Shown here piece by piece: positions 43,274 to 50,392 of a DNA stretch of 50,988 bases. The position numbers and the translations under genes were made by a program. Each line of letters starts with the position of its first letter. The first letter of the stretch is position 1. Below the pieces are notes generated by a model. It had not been told where the DNA came from. It worked only from the letters and a program-made list of their open reading frames with translations, and ran no database searches. The stretch is taken from positions 1 to 50,988 of the IMG/VR virus record IMGVR_UViG_3300028864_000007. One strand, written 5' to 3'. Source of the DNA: a virus.

Positions 43274-43924
43274 ATGCCAACAATATTCCACAAAAAAGGT
43301 CCAACCATTATAGCATTCTCTGGAGGGTGCTATAGTGGCAAGACGACCTCAATGCAACGTCTACAAAGGCATATTGGCTTAGATAGGTGTACATTATTGA
43401 GTGAGTTGATACGTGAAAAGTTGTTAACTACAATTGATGATGTTAGGTCAAAGCCATCTGAATATTTACGATTGCAATGCGACATTATAAAACAGAAGAT
43501 TAATCAGGAAATGGAGCTTCTTTTGTATAATAAACAAAGAGTCATTTTGGTTGACAGGTCTATCGCTGATTCGCTATTCTACTTGCTATTTTATGTGGAC
43601 AAACATTCATTGACTGAGAATGAACTACGTGCTTATTACGGAATATACAAGTACACGCATGATTATGCCAACTTCGCTTATAAGAGTATCTACTCGTCCG
43701 TACTATTCTTTGAACCAATTAAAGCTGATTGCATTGACAACATCAATCGACCTAAAGCAATAAACTCTACAATGAAGTTCTTTGAGCGTGACGTAATTAA
43801 GTCAATCAATGAACAGTACACTGACCAACTATACACCATTGACCTCAACAAAGAAACAGAATTGTTTACTGACTCTGCAAAAATGGACAAACTCTTATTT
43901 GACACTGTAGGATGGAAAATATAA
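43274..43924 (+). CDS. P-loop nucleotide kinase (candidate deoxynucleotide kinase)
   Basis: The frame is open from 43259, but the ATG at 43274 (MPTIFHKKGPTIIAFSG...) lies one base after the previous stop and gives 216 residues. The P-loop GGCYSGKTTS is at residues 17-26. VDRSIADSLFY near 92-102 (DR-x3-D) is the typical Asp/Arg segment of the NadR/thymidylate-kinase-like P-loop group. Fixed between a carbamoyltransferase and a TS-fold hydroxymethylase, it may phosphorylate the modified dCMP (5-hm-dCMP) to the diphosphate, as T4 gp1 does. A 5-hydroxymethyl-base kinase acting on DNA is an alternative. Its substrate cannot be read from the sequence. Confidence 0.85.
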   Translation: MPTIFHKKGPTIIAFSGGCYSGKTTSMQRLQRHIGLDRCTLLSELIREKLLTTIDDVRSKPSEYLRLQCDIIKQKINQEMELLLYNKQRVILVDRSIADSLFYLLFYVDKHSLTENELRAYYGIYKYTHDYANFAYKSIYSSVLFFEPIKADCIDNINRPKAINSTMKFFERDVIKSINEQYTDQLYTIDLNKETELFTDSAKMDKLLFDTVGWKI

Positions 43925-44805
43925 AGGCACCGTCTCACTTTAAGATAAGTGAAGAAGTTGAAAAGAGAATGTACCAAGATACATTCAGACTTCTTGACAC
44001 GAATGTGTTTGGCAGATTCTGTGAAGACATGAGGAAATGTAATGACACAGACTTACTTGAAGTTGAGAACTATTCTTTCAGAATAAACCCACTTTCACAA
44101 TACTTTTATCTTTGCTCTCCTGCTAATGACGAGTCTTACTTCTCAAAGAATAAAGCATGTGCATTGATGGACTGGTACCTAAATGGTGACAGAGATGATT
44201 TATCAATATTAAAAGCTTTTCCTGAGTATGAATATCCTAATATCGATGATGATAACTTTATTCAGATTAACGAGTCTACTCGTCAGGTCTTTCCTAAGTT
44301 TAACAGCAATTATGGTTATTATTTATTCACTCAAGGATTCTTGTTTAAAGCATACGAAAAACTAAAAGCAAACAAGAACTCAAGACAAGCATCTATATCA
44401 ATCAATAGCAATCAAGTCATGTATGACCAATCTATTGACAAGTTATGTACAAACAATATAATGTTTCGCATACGTGATAATAAGCTTAATATGACTGTCC
44501 AGATGCGCTCTAATGACTTAATAAGAAACATGGTATATGACGTATTTACGTTCAGTCTTATTTATGGCATTATGTTTAATTCACTTACATTCACATATCC
44601 TGAATTAGGTGTAGGCGAGTACTATCATACTTCAGCTTCTATGCACATACATAAGTCTGATATTGACAAATTAATGTATGCTATGAAAGCTGAGTCACAA
44701 ATAAGGCCATGCTTTAAACTACGATTAAATTTCTATGACCCATATTATCTTGATAAGTTGAAAGCTAAAGTCGCTAAAATAACCAATCTAACATTTAATG
44801 TGTAA
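43912..44805 (+). CDS. Thymidylate-synthase-fold hydroxymethyltransferase A (probable dCMP hydroxymethylase)
   Basis: Of 297 residues. NSNYGYYLF (131-139) corresponds to the YG-x-QW segment; NSRQASISIN (156-165) to the Arg-containing active-site loop. The catalytic Cys is in DKLCTNNIMF (C179), followed after 20 residues by QMRSND (197-202), the QRSxD box. Counting eight residues past that Asp, the residue aligned with E. coli TS Asn177 is Asp210 (VYDVFTF). T4 dCMP hydroxymethylase also has Asp there, and true TS has Asn, so dCMP is the likely substrate. The C-terminal HTSASMHIHKSD (239-250) aligns with the TS GDTHLY region. It lies between the kinase and the dUTPase-like gene, overlapping the kinase gene by 13 bases. 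Confidence 0.88.
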   Translation: MENIKAPSHFKISEEVEKRMYQDTFRLLDTNVFGRFCEDMRKCNDTDLLEVENYSFRINPLSQYFYLCSPANDESYFSKNKACALMDWYLNGDRDDLSILKAFPEYEYPNIDDDNFIQINESTRQVFPKFNSNYGYYLFTQGFLFKAYEKLKANKNSRQASISINSNQVMYDQSIDKLCTNNIMFRIRDNKLNMTVQMRSNDLIRNMVYDVFTFSLIYGIMFNSLTFTYPELGVGEYYHTSASMHIHKSDIDKLMYAMKAESQIRPCFKLRLNFYDPYYLDKLKAKVAKITNLTFNV

Positions 44806-45260
44806 TGGCAAAACAAAATCTTAAATTTACTAGAGTGAGAACAGTCAAACCTCCTCACAGAGGCACTGACAAGTCAGCAGGCATAGACTTCTTTGTGCCA
44901 AGTGAAATTGAACGAATTGACCTACAACCTGGTCAAGCAGCATTGATACCTTCTGGTATTCATGTCAAAGTGCCAATGGGTTATGCACTAATTGCGTTCA
45001 ACAAATCTGGTGTAGCAACAAAACAAGGATTGCAGGTTGGTGCTTGTGTAGTTGATGAGGACTATGAAGGTGAACTTCACATTCATGTGATAAATGTATC
45101 TGACAGTGAAACAATTATAGTTGGTGGTCAGAAGTTAGTACAGTTTGTATTGCTTCCTGTTTATTATGCTGAAGTTGAAGAAACTGAGTCAGTAAAAGAC
45201 CTTTACGCAGGTTCAAACTCTGCACGTGGAACTGGTGGATTTGGTAGTACTGGAAGCTAA
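44805..45260 (+). CDS. dut: dUTPase-fold deoxynucleotide pyrophosphatase
   Basis: Of 151 residues; all five motifs are visible: SAGIDFF (24-30), NKSGVATKQG (66-75), GACVVDEDYEGE (79-90), GQKLVQFVLLP (108-118) and RGTGGFGSTG (141-150). The trimeric family cleaves dUTP to dUMP, feeding ThyX and keeping uracil out of DNA. Because the neighbours are probably dCMP hydroxymethylases, it may act also, or instead, on dCTP, so that the normal base is removed and the modified one is used. Sequence does not decide between these. The gene shares a base with the preceding stop and with the next start. Confidence 0.92.
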   Translation: MAKQNLKFTRVRTVKPPHRGTDKSAGIDFFVPSEIERIDLQPGQAALIPSGIHVKVPMGYALIAFNKSGVATKQGLQVGACVVDEDYEGELHIHVINVSDSETIIVGGQKLVQFVLLPVYYAEVEETESVKDLYAGSNSARGTGGFGSTGS

Positions 45261-45769
45261 TGGAAGAAAGGATAAGCGAGAAATTCGCAACCATAGACGA
45301 ACTAACTGCAGATGCATATTTCAAAGATGCACTTGCTGAAGTACTTGTAAAGTTTGAAAACAGAAAAGAGCCACCTGCAGGAATGCATTACAAACGTGGC
45401 AAGTATGAATACCTTGTAGAAGGCAAGTACTTGACTGTAGAAAGGTTCATTGCTCTATTCAATGTGATTAACAGACACATTGGGCCTAAGCATCCAATGG
45501 CTGTGCGTGAGTTTGTTAAAGATGTAGTAATTGCAGTCAGTGTTGAAACAATCAAACATTACAGAAGCCTTGACATTCTTGATACAGTTGACCCAATTCC
45601 TGATAATGACGAAGTATGTCAATTATGTGGTGGTGAAATGGAGCAATTTGATGGCGAGTACAAACGACTTCAACATGATAATGGTAGTGAACCAGAAGAG
45701 ATACCAATTTGGGAATCATTCAAGTGCAAACTGTGCGGTAACATCATAAGCAACGAACCTGAAAAGTGA
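45260..45769 (+). CDS. Hypothetical protein with C-terminal zinc ribbon, 169 residues
   Basis: The N-terminal part contains a short helical domain (residues 1-50) and a polar region with PAGMHYKRGKYEYLVEGKYL. The C-terminal part has VCQLCGGEMEQF and FKCKLCGNII, two CxxC pairs typical of a zinc ribbon. It starts on the last base of the dUTPase-like gene and lies inside the modification cluster; a nucleic-acid-binding or accessory role is possible. Family not recognised. Confidence 0.75.
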   Translation: MEERISEKFATIDELTADAYFKDALAEVLVKFENRKEPPAGMHYKRGKYEYLVEGKYLTVERFIALFNVINRHIGPKHPMAVREFVKDVVIAVSVETIKHYRSLDILDTVDPIPDNDEVCQLCGGEMEQFDGEYKRLQHDNGSEPEEIPIWESFKCKLCGNIISNEPEK

Positions 45770-45921
45770 AAGCAATATACCTTCATATTGGAGACTTAGT
45801 AGTAATTGGTGAAAACCAATATGCTGCTAAAGAAGAAGGATTTGTAGAAGTTCCTGCAGAAGCTATTCAAGTCACTAAAGAAGGTTTACAAATTAATATA
45901 GCAATCTATTATGATATTTAG
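45766..45921 (+). CDS. Small protein with GTG start, 51 residues
   Basis: The start is GTG at 45766-45768, whose last two bases are part of the previous TGA stop (GTGA). The product MKAIYLHIGDLVVIGENQ... is a compact beta-rich protein ending INIAIYYDI. It fills the space between two genes in frame with its neighbours' spacing, which supports it, though no ATG start exists. It extends 11 bases into the next gene. Function unknown. Confidence 0.6.
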   Translation: MKAIYLHIGDLVVIGENQYAAKEEGFVEVPAEAIQVTKEGLQINIAIYYDI

Positions 45922-46588
45922 ATATAACAATTGTGTCTTTGAAGATGCCAACGAGGTATTCACTTACATGTATGACCAGATTATGCAGTTTGGTCATGAG
46001 AATGGAAATGGTACACGTAAACTACTCAATGTAGGCTTCTATATGATGCACCCTGGTCAACGTTTAATTGCTTGTGATTGGCGCAAGTGGAGTGGCAAGT
46101 ATGCAGAACGTGAATGGCAATGGTACCAATCACAAAATAGAAGTGTAGCCGAACTTAAGAAGTTTGCTCCTACTTGGGACAAGATGCACAATGGCAACAA
46201 CATCGTCAATTCTAATTATGGTTGGCAATGGAACAGAAATTACCAGCTAGAAGGTGCCATAAATCTGCTACGTGAAAATAAGCATACACGTCAAGCTTGT
46301 ATAACTATATTTGATGGTAAAGAAGCTGACCAGTATGCTTATGACACTCCCTGCACGATGTATATCAACTTCATATTTATGGAAGAATATGGATTGTGCA
46401 TGGAAGTACACATGAGGTCTAATGACCTTGTCTATGGATTCTGTAATGACCAGTATTGCTTCAGCAAGTTGCAAGAGTATGTTGCTGTACAACTTAATAT
46501 GAAGATTGGTTGGTACTACCATTTTGCAAATGACTTACACATATACGAAAAGCATTTTGACTTAAAGCCCCAAAGATTAGGTATATAA
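45911..46588 (+). CDS. Thymidylate-synthase-fold hydroxymethyltransferase B (probable dCMP hydroxymethylase)
   Basis: Of 225 residues, the second TS-fold protein of the cluster. SNYGWQWNRN (101-110) matches the VYGxQW segment of thymidylate synthase. RENKHTRQACIT (121-132) is the Arg loop. The catalytic Cys lies in DTPCTMYI (C148), and HMRSND (167-172) is the QRSxD box. The residue aligned with TS Asn177 is Asp180 (CNDQYCF), as in dCMP-type enzymes and in paralogue A. The end NDLHIYEKH (207-215) matches GDTHLY. It is closer to canonical TS than A and shorter. Having two such enzymes in one genome is unusual; they may form a heterodimer, or act on different nucleotides. Confidence 0.88.
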   Translation: MIFRYNNCVFEDANEVFTYMYDQIMQFGHENGNGTRKLLNVGFYMMHPGQRLIACDWRKWSGKYAEREWQWYQSQNRSVAELKKFAPTWDKMHNGNNIVNSNYGWQWNRNYQLEGAINLLRENKHTRQACITIFDGKEADQYAYDTPCTMYINFIFMEEYGLCMEVHMRSNDLVYGFCNDQYCFSKLQEYVAVQLNMKIGWYYHFANDLHIYEKHFDLKPQRLGI

Positions 46589-46633
46589 TCCTTGTTTAGA
46601 TTTCTGTTAACTTAAAATTAATAATCGAACGCA

Positions 46634-47137
46634 ATGACACAAAGTGAACAAGAACTGTTAGAACTTGCAAAGCAAGTGATAGAACTCAATGACAAGAATT
46701 TAGGTAGTATTATGCTTACAGGCTCATTAATGTTAGCTGTAAGAGGTCTCAACAAAGCAAGAGAAGCAGGCGACATAGATATTCTGTGTAGCATGCTTAC
46801 TGCATATGAACTAGGCCATCCTGTTATGCCTGCTGGATTTAAGGAAGTAGGCATTGATGGAATGAAGTCTGAAGTAAATGCTATCCAGTTCAAAAACGAA
46901 GATGGCATTAAAGTTGAGTTCATGCATTCTGAAGAGCCAAGAGACCTCGTTGATGGTGTATACTGCGCTCAAGTGAATGGCATGTTATATGCCAAAGTTT
47001 TGTATTCTTCACGTGATAAGAATGAAGAATCAAGAAAGAAACATGTAGCTGATGTTCTTTATTTCTTAGAGCATAATGATGCTACATACACCCCAAAGCT
47101 TACTAAACAAAATTCTGCAGACGATTTACCTTTTTAA
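46634..47137 (+). CDS. Nucleotidyltransferase-fold protein
   Basis: Of 167 residues. IMLTGSLMLAVRGL (26-40) followed by AGDIDIL (45-51) is the GS...DxD signature of the nucleotidyltransferase fold; IKVEFMH near 95-101 supplies the third strand acid. The C-terminus is acidic with DDLPF, an ending common in proteins that bind SSBs or replisome partners. A minimal nucleotidyltransferase of this type may modify a small molecule, RNA or a tRNA end; the substrate is unknown. A weak -7-like TAGATTTC lies at 46597-46604. Confidence 0.8.
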   Translation: MTQSEQELLELAKQVIELNDKNLGSIMLTGSLMLAVRGLNKAREAGDIDILCSMLTAYELGHPVMPAGFKEVGIDGMKSEVNAIQFKNEDGIKVEFMHSEEPRDLVDGVYCAQVNGMLYAKVLYSSRDKNEESRKKHVADVLYFLEHNDATYTPKLTKQNSADDLPF

Positions 47138-47139
47138 TT

Positions 47140-47454
47140 ATGGTAGGAGCATTAATAACAGCAGTAGTACTGATTACTTGGTTTAAGTTTTCACATGACT
47201 ACACTACTAAGCAACACAATGCCAAAGTAGATTCACTGAACTTTGAGTTACAAAAATGCAAGATTGAGATTGACTCTCTTTGTAAGAAGCTACACAGCAA
47301 GAGTACAGAATTAGATGCAACAAAAGCATCATTGACAATGTCAACTGCAAAGAATGACAAAAATCACAAGAAACTCAAGTTGATTACTTATATACTTGAA
47401 GACAGAGACCTTGAAAACAAACTTTCCAAAATACTAGACGCAATCAATGCTTAA
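47140..47454 (+). CDS. Membrane-anchored coiled-coil protein, 104 residues
   Basis: An N-terminal membrane segment (residues 2-17) is followed by a long charged and Leu-containing coiled coil to the end (KVDSLNFELQKCKIEIDSL, then KKLHSKSTELDATKASL). This topology is that of an inner-membrane spanin, whose partner could be the lipoprotein at 50640; the genes are 3 kb apart, which is unusual for a spanin pair. Other membrane-tethered roles are possible. It overlaps the ligase gene by eight bases. Confidence 0.7.
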   Translation: MVGALITAVVLITWFKFSHDYTTKQHNAKVDSLNFELQKCKIEIDSLCKKLHSKSTELDATKASLTMSTAKNDKNHKKLKLITYILEDRDLENKLSKILDAINA

Positions 47455-48571
47455 AGAACTATACAAAAAGTCCAGAATTGGCAAGATACAGCAGTGGGGT
47501 ATTGAAACAGATTCATGCTACTACAGAACGTATGAAGGATTCATTGATGGTATATTGTCATACTCTGAATGGTCTCTATGTGAAGCTAAGAATGTAGGTC
47601 GTTCTAACGAAACGACTGCAGACGAACAAGCAATCAAGGAAGCTCAGGCTTTAATCAAAAAGCAATATGAGAAAGGTTGGGCCGATACTGTAGAACTTGC
47701 AAAGACTACTAAAGCCAAGATTGCTCCAATGCTTGCGTATAAGTACAAAGACTTCAAACCATACGTAAAGTCTCTGAAGCTTATTGCTATTCAGCCTAAG
47801 TTTGATGGCATCCGTTGTGCTGGTACTATTGAAGGAATGTGGACACGTACTGGTAAACCGATTATTGCATGTCCACATATTGAAGAAGAGATTGAAGAAC
47901 TTCTCGAGTTACTTCCTAGAGGTGCCAAACTTGATGGTGAACTGTACAATCATGATTTGCGTGACGACTTCAATACTATTACTTCAATTGTACGCAAGTC
48001 TGTATTAAGTAGCGCTGACCTTGACAAGTCACACAACATCATGCAATATCATGTATACGATGTCGACATGCCTGGCACATTCATAAACCGCTTTCACACG
48101 TTCAATGAGATTATCGCTGCTAACGACTTCAAGTTCATTAAGCCTTCACTGACATATTTCTTAGAGCCTGCATCTCCAACATTTCAAAAAGATTTGGATG
48201 CCTTCTATAAGACTTTCTTGGGACTTGGCTATGAAGGCCAAATGATTCGTAATGCTGACTCTCCATATGAACACTACCGTTCTAAGTATTTGCTTAAACG
48301 TAAGGAAATGATAACTGAAGAGTTTGAGATTCTTGACATTAAGGAAGGCAGAGGCAACCGATCAGGAATGGCTGGTTCTATAATCTTTGAAGGCTTTGAT
48401 GCTGGCATAAAAGGTACTGAAGAGTACTTCACTTCATTGCTTATTGACAAGCACATGTATATTGGCCTCATGGCTACTGTACAATACCAAGCACTTACAC
48501 CTATTAAACCTGACGGAACTGGTGGTGTACCACGTTTTCCTGTCGTAATTGGAATACGAGACTATGAATAA
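47447..48571 (+). CDS. lig: ATP-dependent DNA ligase
   Basis: Of 374 residues. An N-terminal ~85-residue WGR-like region (GKIQQWGIETDSCYYRT, then AKNVGRSNETTADEQA) is found in T4-like and other phage ligases. The nucleotidyltransferase domain starts near residue 110 with AIQPKFDGIRC: K118 is the adenylated lysine, followed by DG. Later motifs are TKLDGELYNH-like AKLDGELYNHDL (about 160-171), YEGQMIRNADSPYE (about 262-275) and LLKRKEMITEEFEI (about 281-294). The C-terminal OB-fold follows. It seals nicks in replication and repair. It precedes a run of small genes. Confidence 0.93.
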   Translation: MLKELYKKSRIGKIQQWGIETDSCYYRTYEGFIDGILSYSEWSLCEAKNVGRSNETTADEQAIKEAQALIKKQYEKGWADTVELAKTTKAKIAPMLAYKYKDFKPYVKSLKLIAIQPKFDGIRCAGTIEGMWTRTGKPIIACPHIEEEIEELLELLPRGAKLDGELYNHDLRDDFNTITSIVRKSVLSSADLDKSHNIMQYHVYDVDMPGTFINRFHTFNEIIAANDFKFIKPSLTYFLEPASPTFQKDLDAFYKTFLGLGYEGQMIRNADSPYEHYRSKYLLKRKEMITEEFEILDIKEGRGNRSGMAGSIIFEGFDAGIKGTEEYFTSLLIDKHMYIGLMATVQYQALTPIKPDGTGGVPRFPVVIGIRDYE

Positions 48572-48677
48572 CCATCCAGTAGTAGTATTAATCGTGGCAA
48601 CAATTATACTGTCTTTCTTTGTAAATGAATGGTACACCTTTGTAGAACAAGCAATCAAGAATTATGGCAAAAAGTAA
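48564..48677 (+). CDS. Small single-pass membrane protein, 37 residues
   Basis: Starts at 48564 inside the end of the ligase gene and ends at 48677. MNNHPVVVLIVATIILSFF forms one membrane segment (residues 5-20), followed by a short polar tail ending NYGKK. Such tiny membrane proteins are frequent in phages; the role is unknown. It overlaps the next gene by 14 bases. Confidence 0.55.
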   Translation: MNNHPVVVLIVATIILSFFVNEWYTFVEQAIKNYGKK

Positions 48678-48879
48678 TTATTGCTATTTAGTTAGCTGGA
48701 TAAATGAAGATGGAGTTGAGTGCAAAGGTTATGTCTATGTTGCTGACCAAACATCTCAACTCGAAGTAAAGAATAAAGTGATTGTTATAAAGTGTGATGA
48801 CAACTTTGTTATTAATAAAGATGAGAAGAAAATCATCAAAACAAAAAGTAAATTAACAGTAATTGGTTATATTGATTGA
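48664..48879 (+). CDS. Hypothetical 71-residue protein
   Basis: A small beta-rich protein (CYLVSWINEDGVECKGYVYV then KVIVIKCDDNFVI) with a basic linker. It has three or four strands and may be an SH3- or OB-like minimal fold. No family recognised. The next gene starts one base after its stop (TGATATG). Confidence 0.65.
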   Translation: MAKSNYCYLVSWINEDGVECKGYVYVADQTSQLEVKNKVIVIKCDDNFVINKDEKKIIKTKSKLTVIGYID

Positions 48880-48880
48880 T

Positions 48881-49120
48881 ATGGAAAAGAATGGATTTGT
48901 AATTCAGTTTAATTACCTGAATAGCGCACTTTATTATGAAGAGAAAGGTAAGTGCTGCCGTACTGACCTTCGTTTAGCAACTATATATGCAGACAGGCAA
49001 TCAGCTCAATGTGATATAGATTGTAAAGAACAAGGCATCTCTCGTGGCGAAGTCGTTACATATGACCAAGCTTTAGAACAGTTTGAAAGTACTAACCCTT
49101 TAGACTACAGAATACGATGA
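48881..49120 (+). CDS. Hypothetical 79-residue protein
   Basis: The frame is open from 48863, but the ATG at 48881 (MEKNGFVIQFNYLNSALYY...) follows the upstream stop by one base. It contains CCRTDLRLATIYADRQSAQCD, with a Cys pair, and an acidic end. No family recognised. Confidence 0.65.
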   Translation: MEKNGFVIQFNYLNSALYYEEKGKCCRTDLRLATIYADRQSAQCDIDCKEQGISRGEVVTYDQALEQFESTNPLDYRIR

Positions 49121-49302
49121 GAAAGCTTAGAATGTTTAATTTCGTGCGTGCACTATCAGCAGTTGCAAAAGTCCTGTATTATCCAATTTATTTCTTTGGC
49201 TATATATTGTGGTACATCGCACGTTTCTTACTTGCTATTAGCTACTTCATGATGCTAACACCTCAACCTGGTATAGACATATTTAAGAATTTCTGGAAAT
49301 GA
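49117..49302 (+). CDS. Small membrane protein, 61 residues
   Basis: It overlaps the previous stop by four bases. A long aromatic hydrophobic segment spans about residues 16-46 (VAKVLYYPIYFFGYILWYI then FLLAISYFMM), enough for one or two membrane passes. The start is basic (MRKLRMFNFVRA). Function unknown. Confidence 0.65.
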   Translation: MRKLRMFNFVRALSAVAKVLYYPIYFFGYILWYIARFLLAISYFMMLTPQPGIDIFKNFWK

Positions 49303-49994
49303 GTGACGTAGTACATAGAGTTCCTCTTGAACAGTGGCAAGCAGAACGTCGTGAACGTGCTGCACAGAAGTCAAAAGATGTAGCTACATTTAAAGAGTTG
49401 GAGCGTAAGAAAATCAGGCGTAATGCTATGATTAATGAAACTCCAGAATTAACTGAACCTGTAACACGTAAACAGTTAATTGAACTTATACGTCTAATGA
49501 CTAAGGAACATGATGATAAAGCAAGAGAAACTAAACTTATAATCGATAAACGGATAACTCTGATACTTCGTATGGGTATTGATACTACACTACTCAATTG
49601 TTATAAGAAATATGGTAGGCACATAATACCCACATCTCCTGGTTTCTTTTATATGGCAAGCAAAGAATATGGTGGCGGATATGATTTATGGGTAAATCCA
49701 GATGTGCCTAACTTCTACACTCAGTTTACTGAAATGGATGCAATCAGAAGACTTAAACCAGACTGGCTATTTAAACTCGATAAATTGGTCAAGTTGTACT
49801 ATGACACTATCGCAACTATCTATGCACGTGAGTCTGGCTTAGCTGCAAGATTCTACAATATTTATAATAGATTTGGCCTACTGAAGAAAGACCCATTCGC
49901 ATACAGAATTTACGTTGATAATAAGCTTTATGAGATTAAAGATGACGAAGAATTTGATGTAGACATGGACGATGAAATAGCCTATCCAGAATAG
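49299..49994 (+). CDS. Hypothetical 231-residue protein
   Basis: A charged helical N-terminus (QWQAERRERAAQKSKDV) is followed by a mostly helical protein with an aromatic middle (PTSPGFFYMASKEYGGGYDLW) and an acidic end (DDEEFDVDMDDEIAYPE). Its last codons lie inside repeat copy 4, so the repeat and coding sequence overlap by 18 bases. No family is recognised. Confidence 0.7.
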   Translation: MSDVVHRVPLEQWQAERRERAAQKSKDVATFKELERKKIRRNAMINETPELTEPVTRKQLIELIRLMTKEHDDKARETKLIIDKRITLILRMGIDTTLLNCYKKYGRHIIPTSPGFFYMASKEYGGGYDLWVNPDVPNFYTQFTEMDAIRRLKPDWLFKLDKLVKLYYDTIATIYARESGLAARFYNIYNRFGLLKKDPFAYRIYVDNKLYEIKDDEEFDVDMDDEIAYPE

Positions 49995-50090
49995 CAGAAA
50001 GTAGCCAAATTTAAGCTAAACTATATTTTATAAGTAAGCCTATTACTTTAATAAAAAGTAGCCTAAAATAGCCTATTTAAACCTACACTT
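49977..50090 (+). promoter_or_regulatory. Intergenic repeat element, copy 4 (candidate phage promoter)
   Basis: Block A at 49977-50015 (TAGCCTATCC, AATAGCAGAAAGTAGCC, AAATTTAAG), central TATTACTTTAATAAAAAGTAGCC, and block B AAAATAGCCTATTTAAACCTACACTT. It starts within the end of the 231-residue gene and precedes the gene at 50110 by 19 bases. Confidence 0.8.
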
Positions 50091-50109
50091 TAACCAAACA
50101 CTATTTAAA

Positions 50110-50388
50110 ATGAATACAATAGACAAGTTTATAGCTGTTGTTAGAGATTCCTTCATTGGTTCTCAACAAGTATATACAGAAGGTAGTTGTTATCACTTCC
50201 ATCTAATATTGAAGGAAGTGTTTCCAGAAGCAGTTCCTTATTATGATGCAGACCATGTACTTACTGAGATTGAAGGTAAGTTCTATGATATTACTGGTGA
50301 AGTATCTCAAGGTTATGCACATCTGATGAATGAGCAGGCTTCATATAACCTGAAAGCTCCATACAATATTTATAAACCAATTCATTGA
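50110..50388 (+). CDS. Possible papain-like Cys-His-Asp protein, 92 residues
   Basis: The sequence has GSCYHFHLIL (C27), DADHVLTEIEGKFYDITG (H49, D60). Cys, His with a downstream strand, and Asp in the order Cys-His-Asp are the pattern of papain-like (NlpC/P60- or transglutaminase-type) folds. At 92 residues it is a minimal version and probably acts as a single domain. It is the first gene after repeat copy 4. A peptidase, amidase or an inactive binder are possible. I cannot name a subfamily. Confidence 0.7.
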   Translation: MNTIDKFIAVVRDSFIGSQQVYTEGSCYHFHLILKEVFPEAVPYYDADHVLTEIEGKFYDITGEVSQGYAHLMNEQASYNLKAPYNIYKPIH

Positions 50389-50392
50389 TTAC

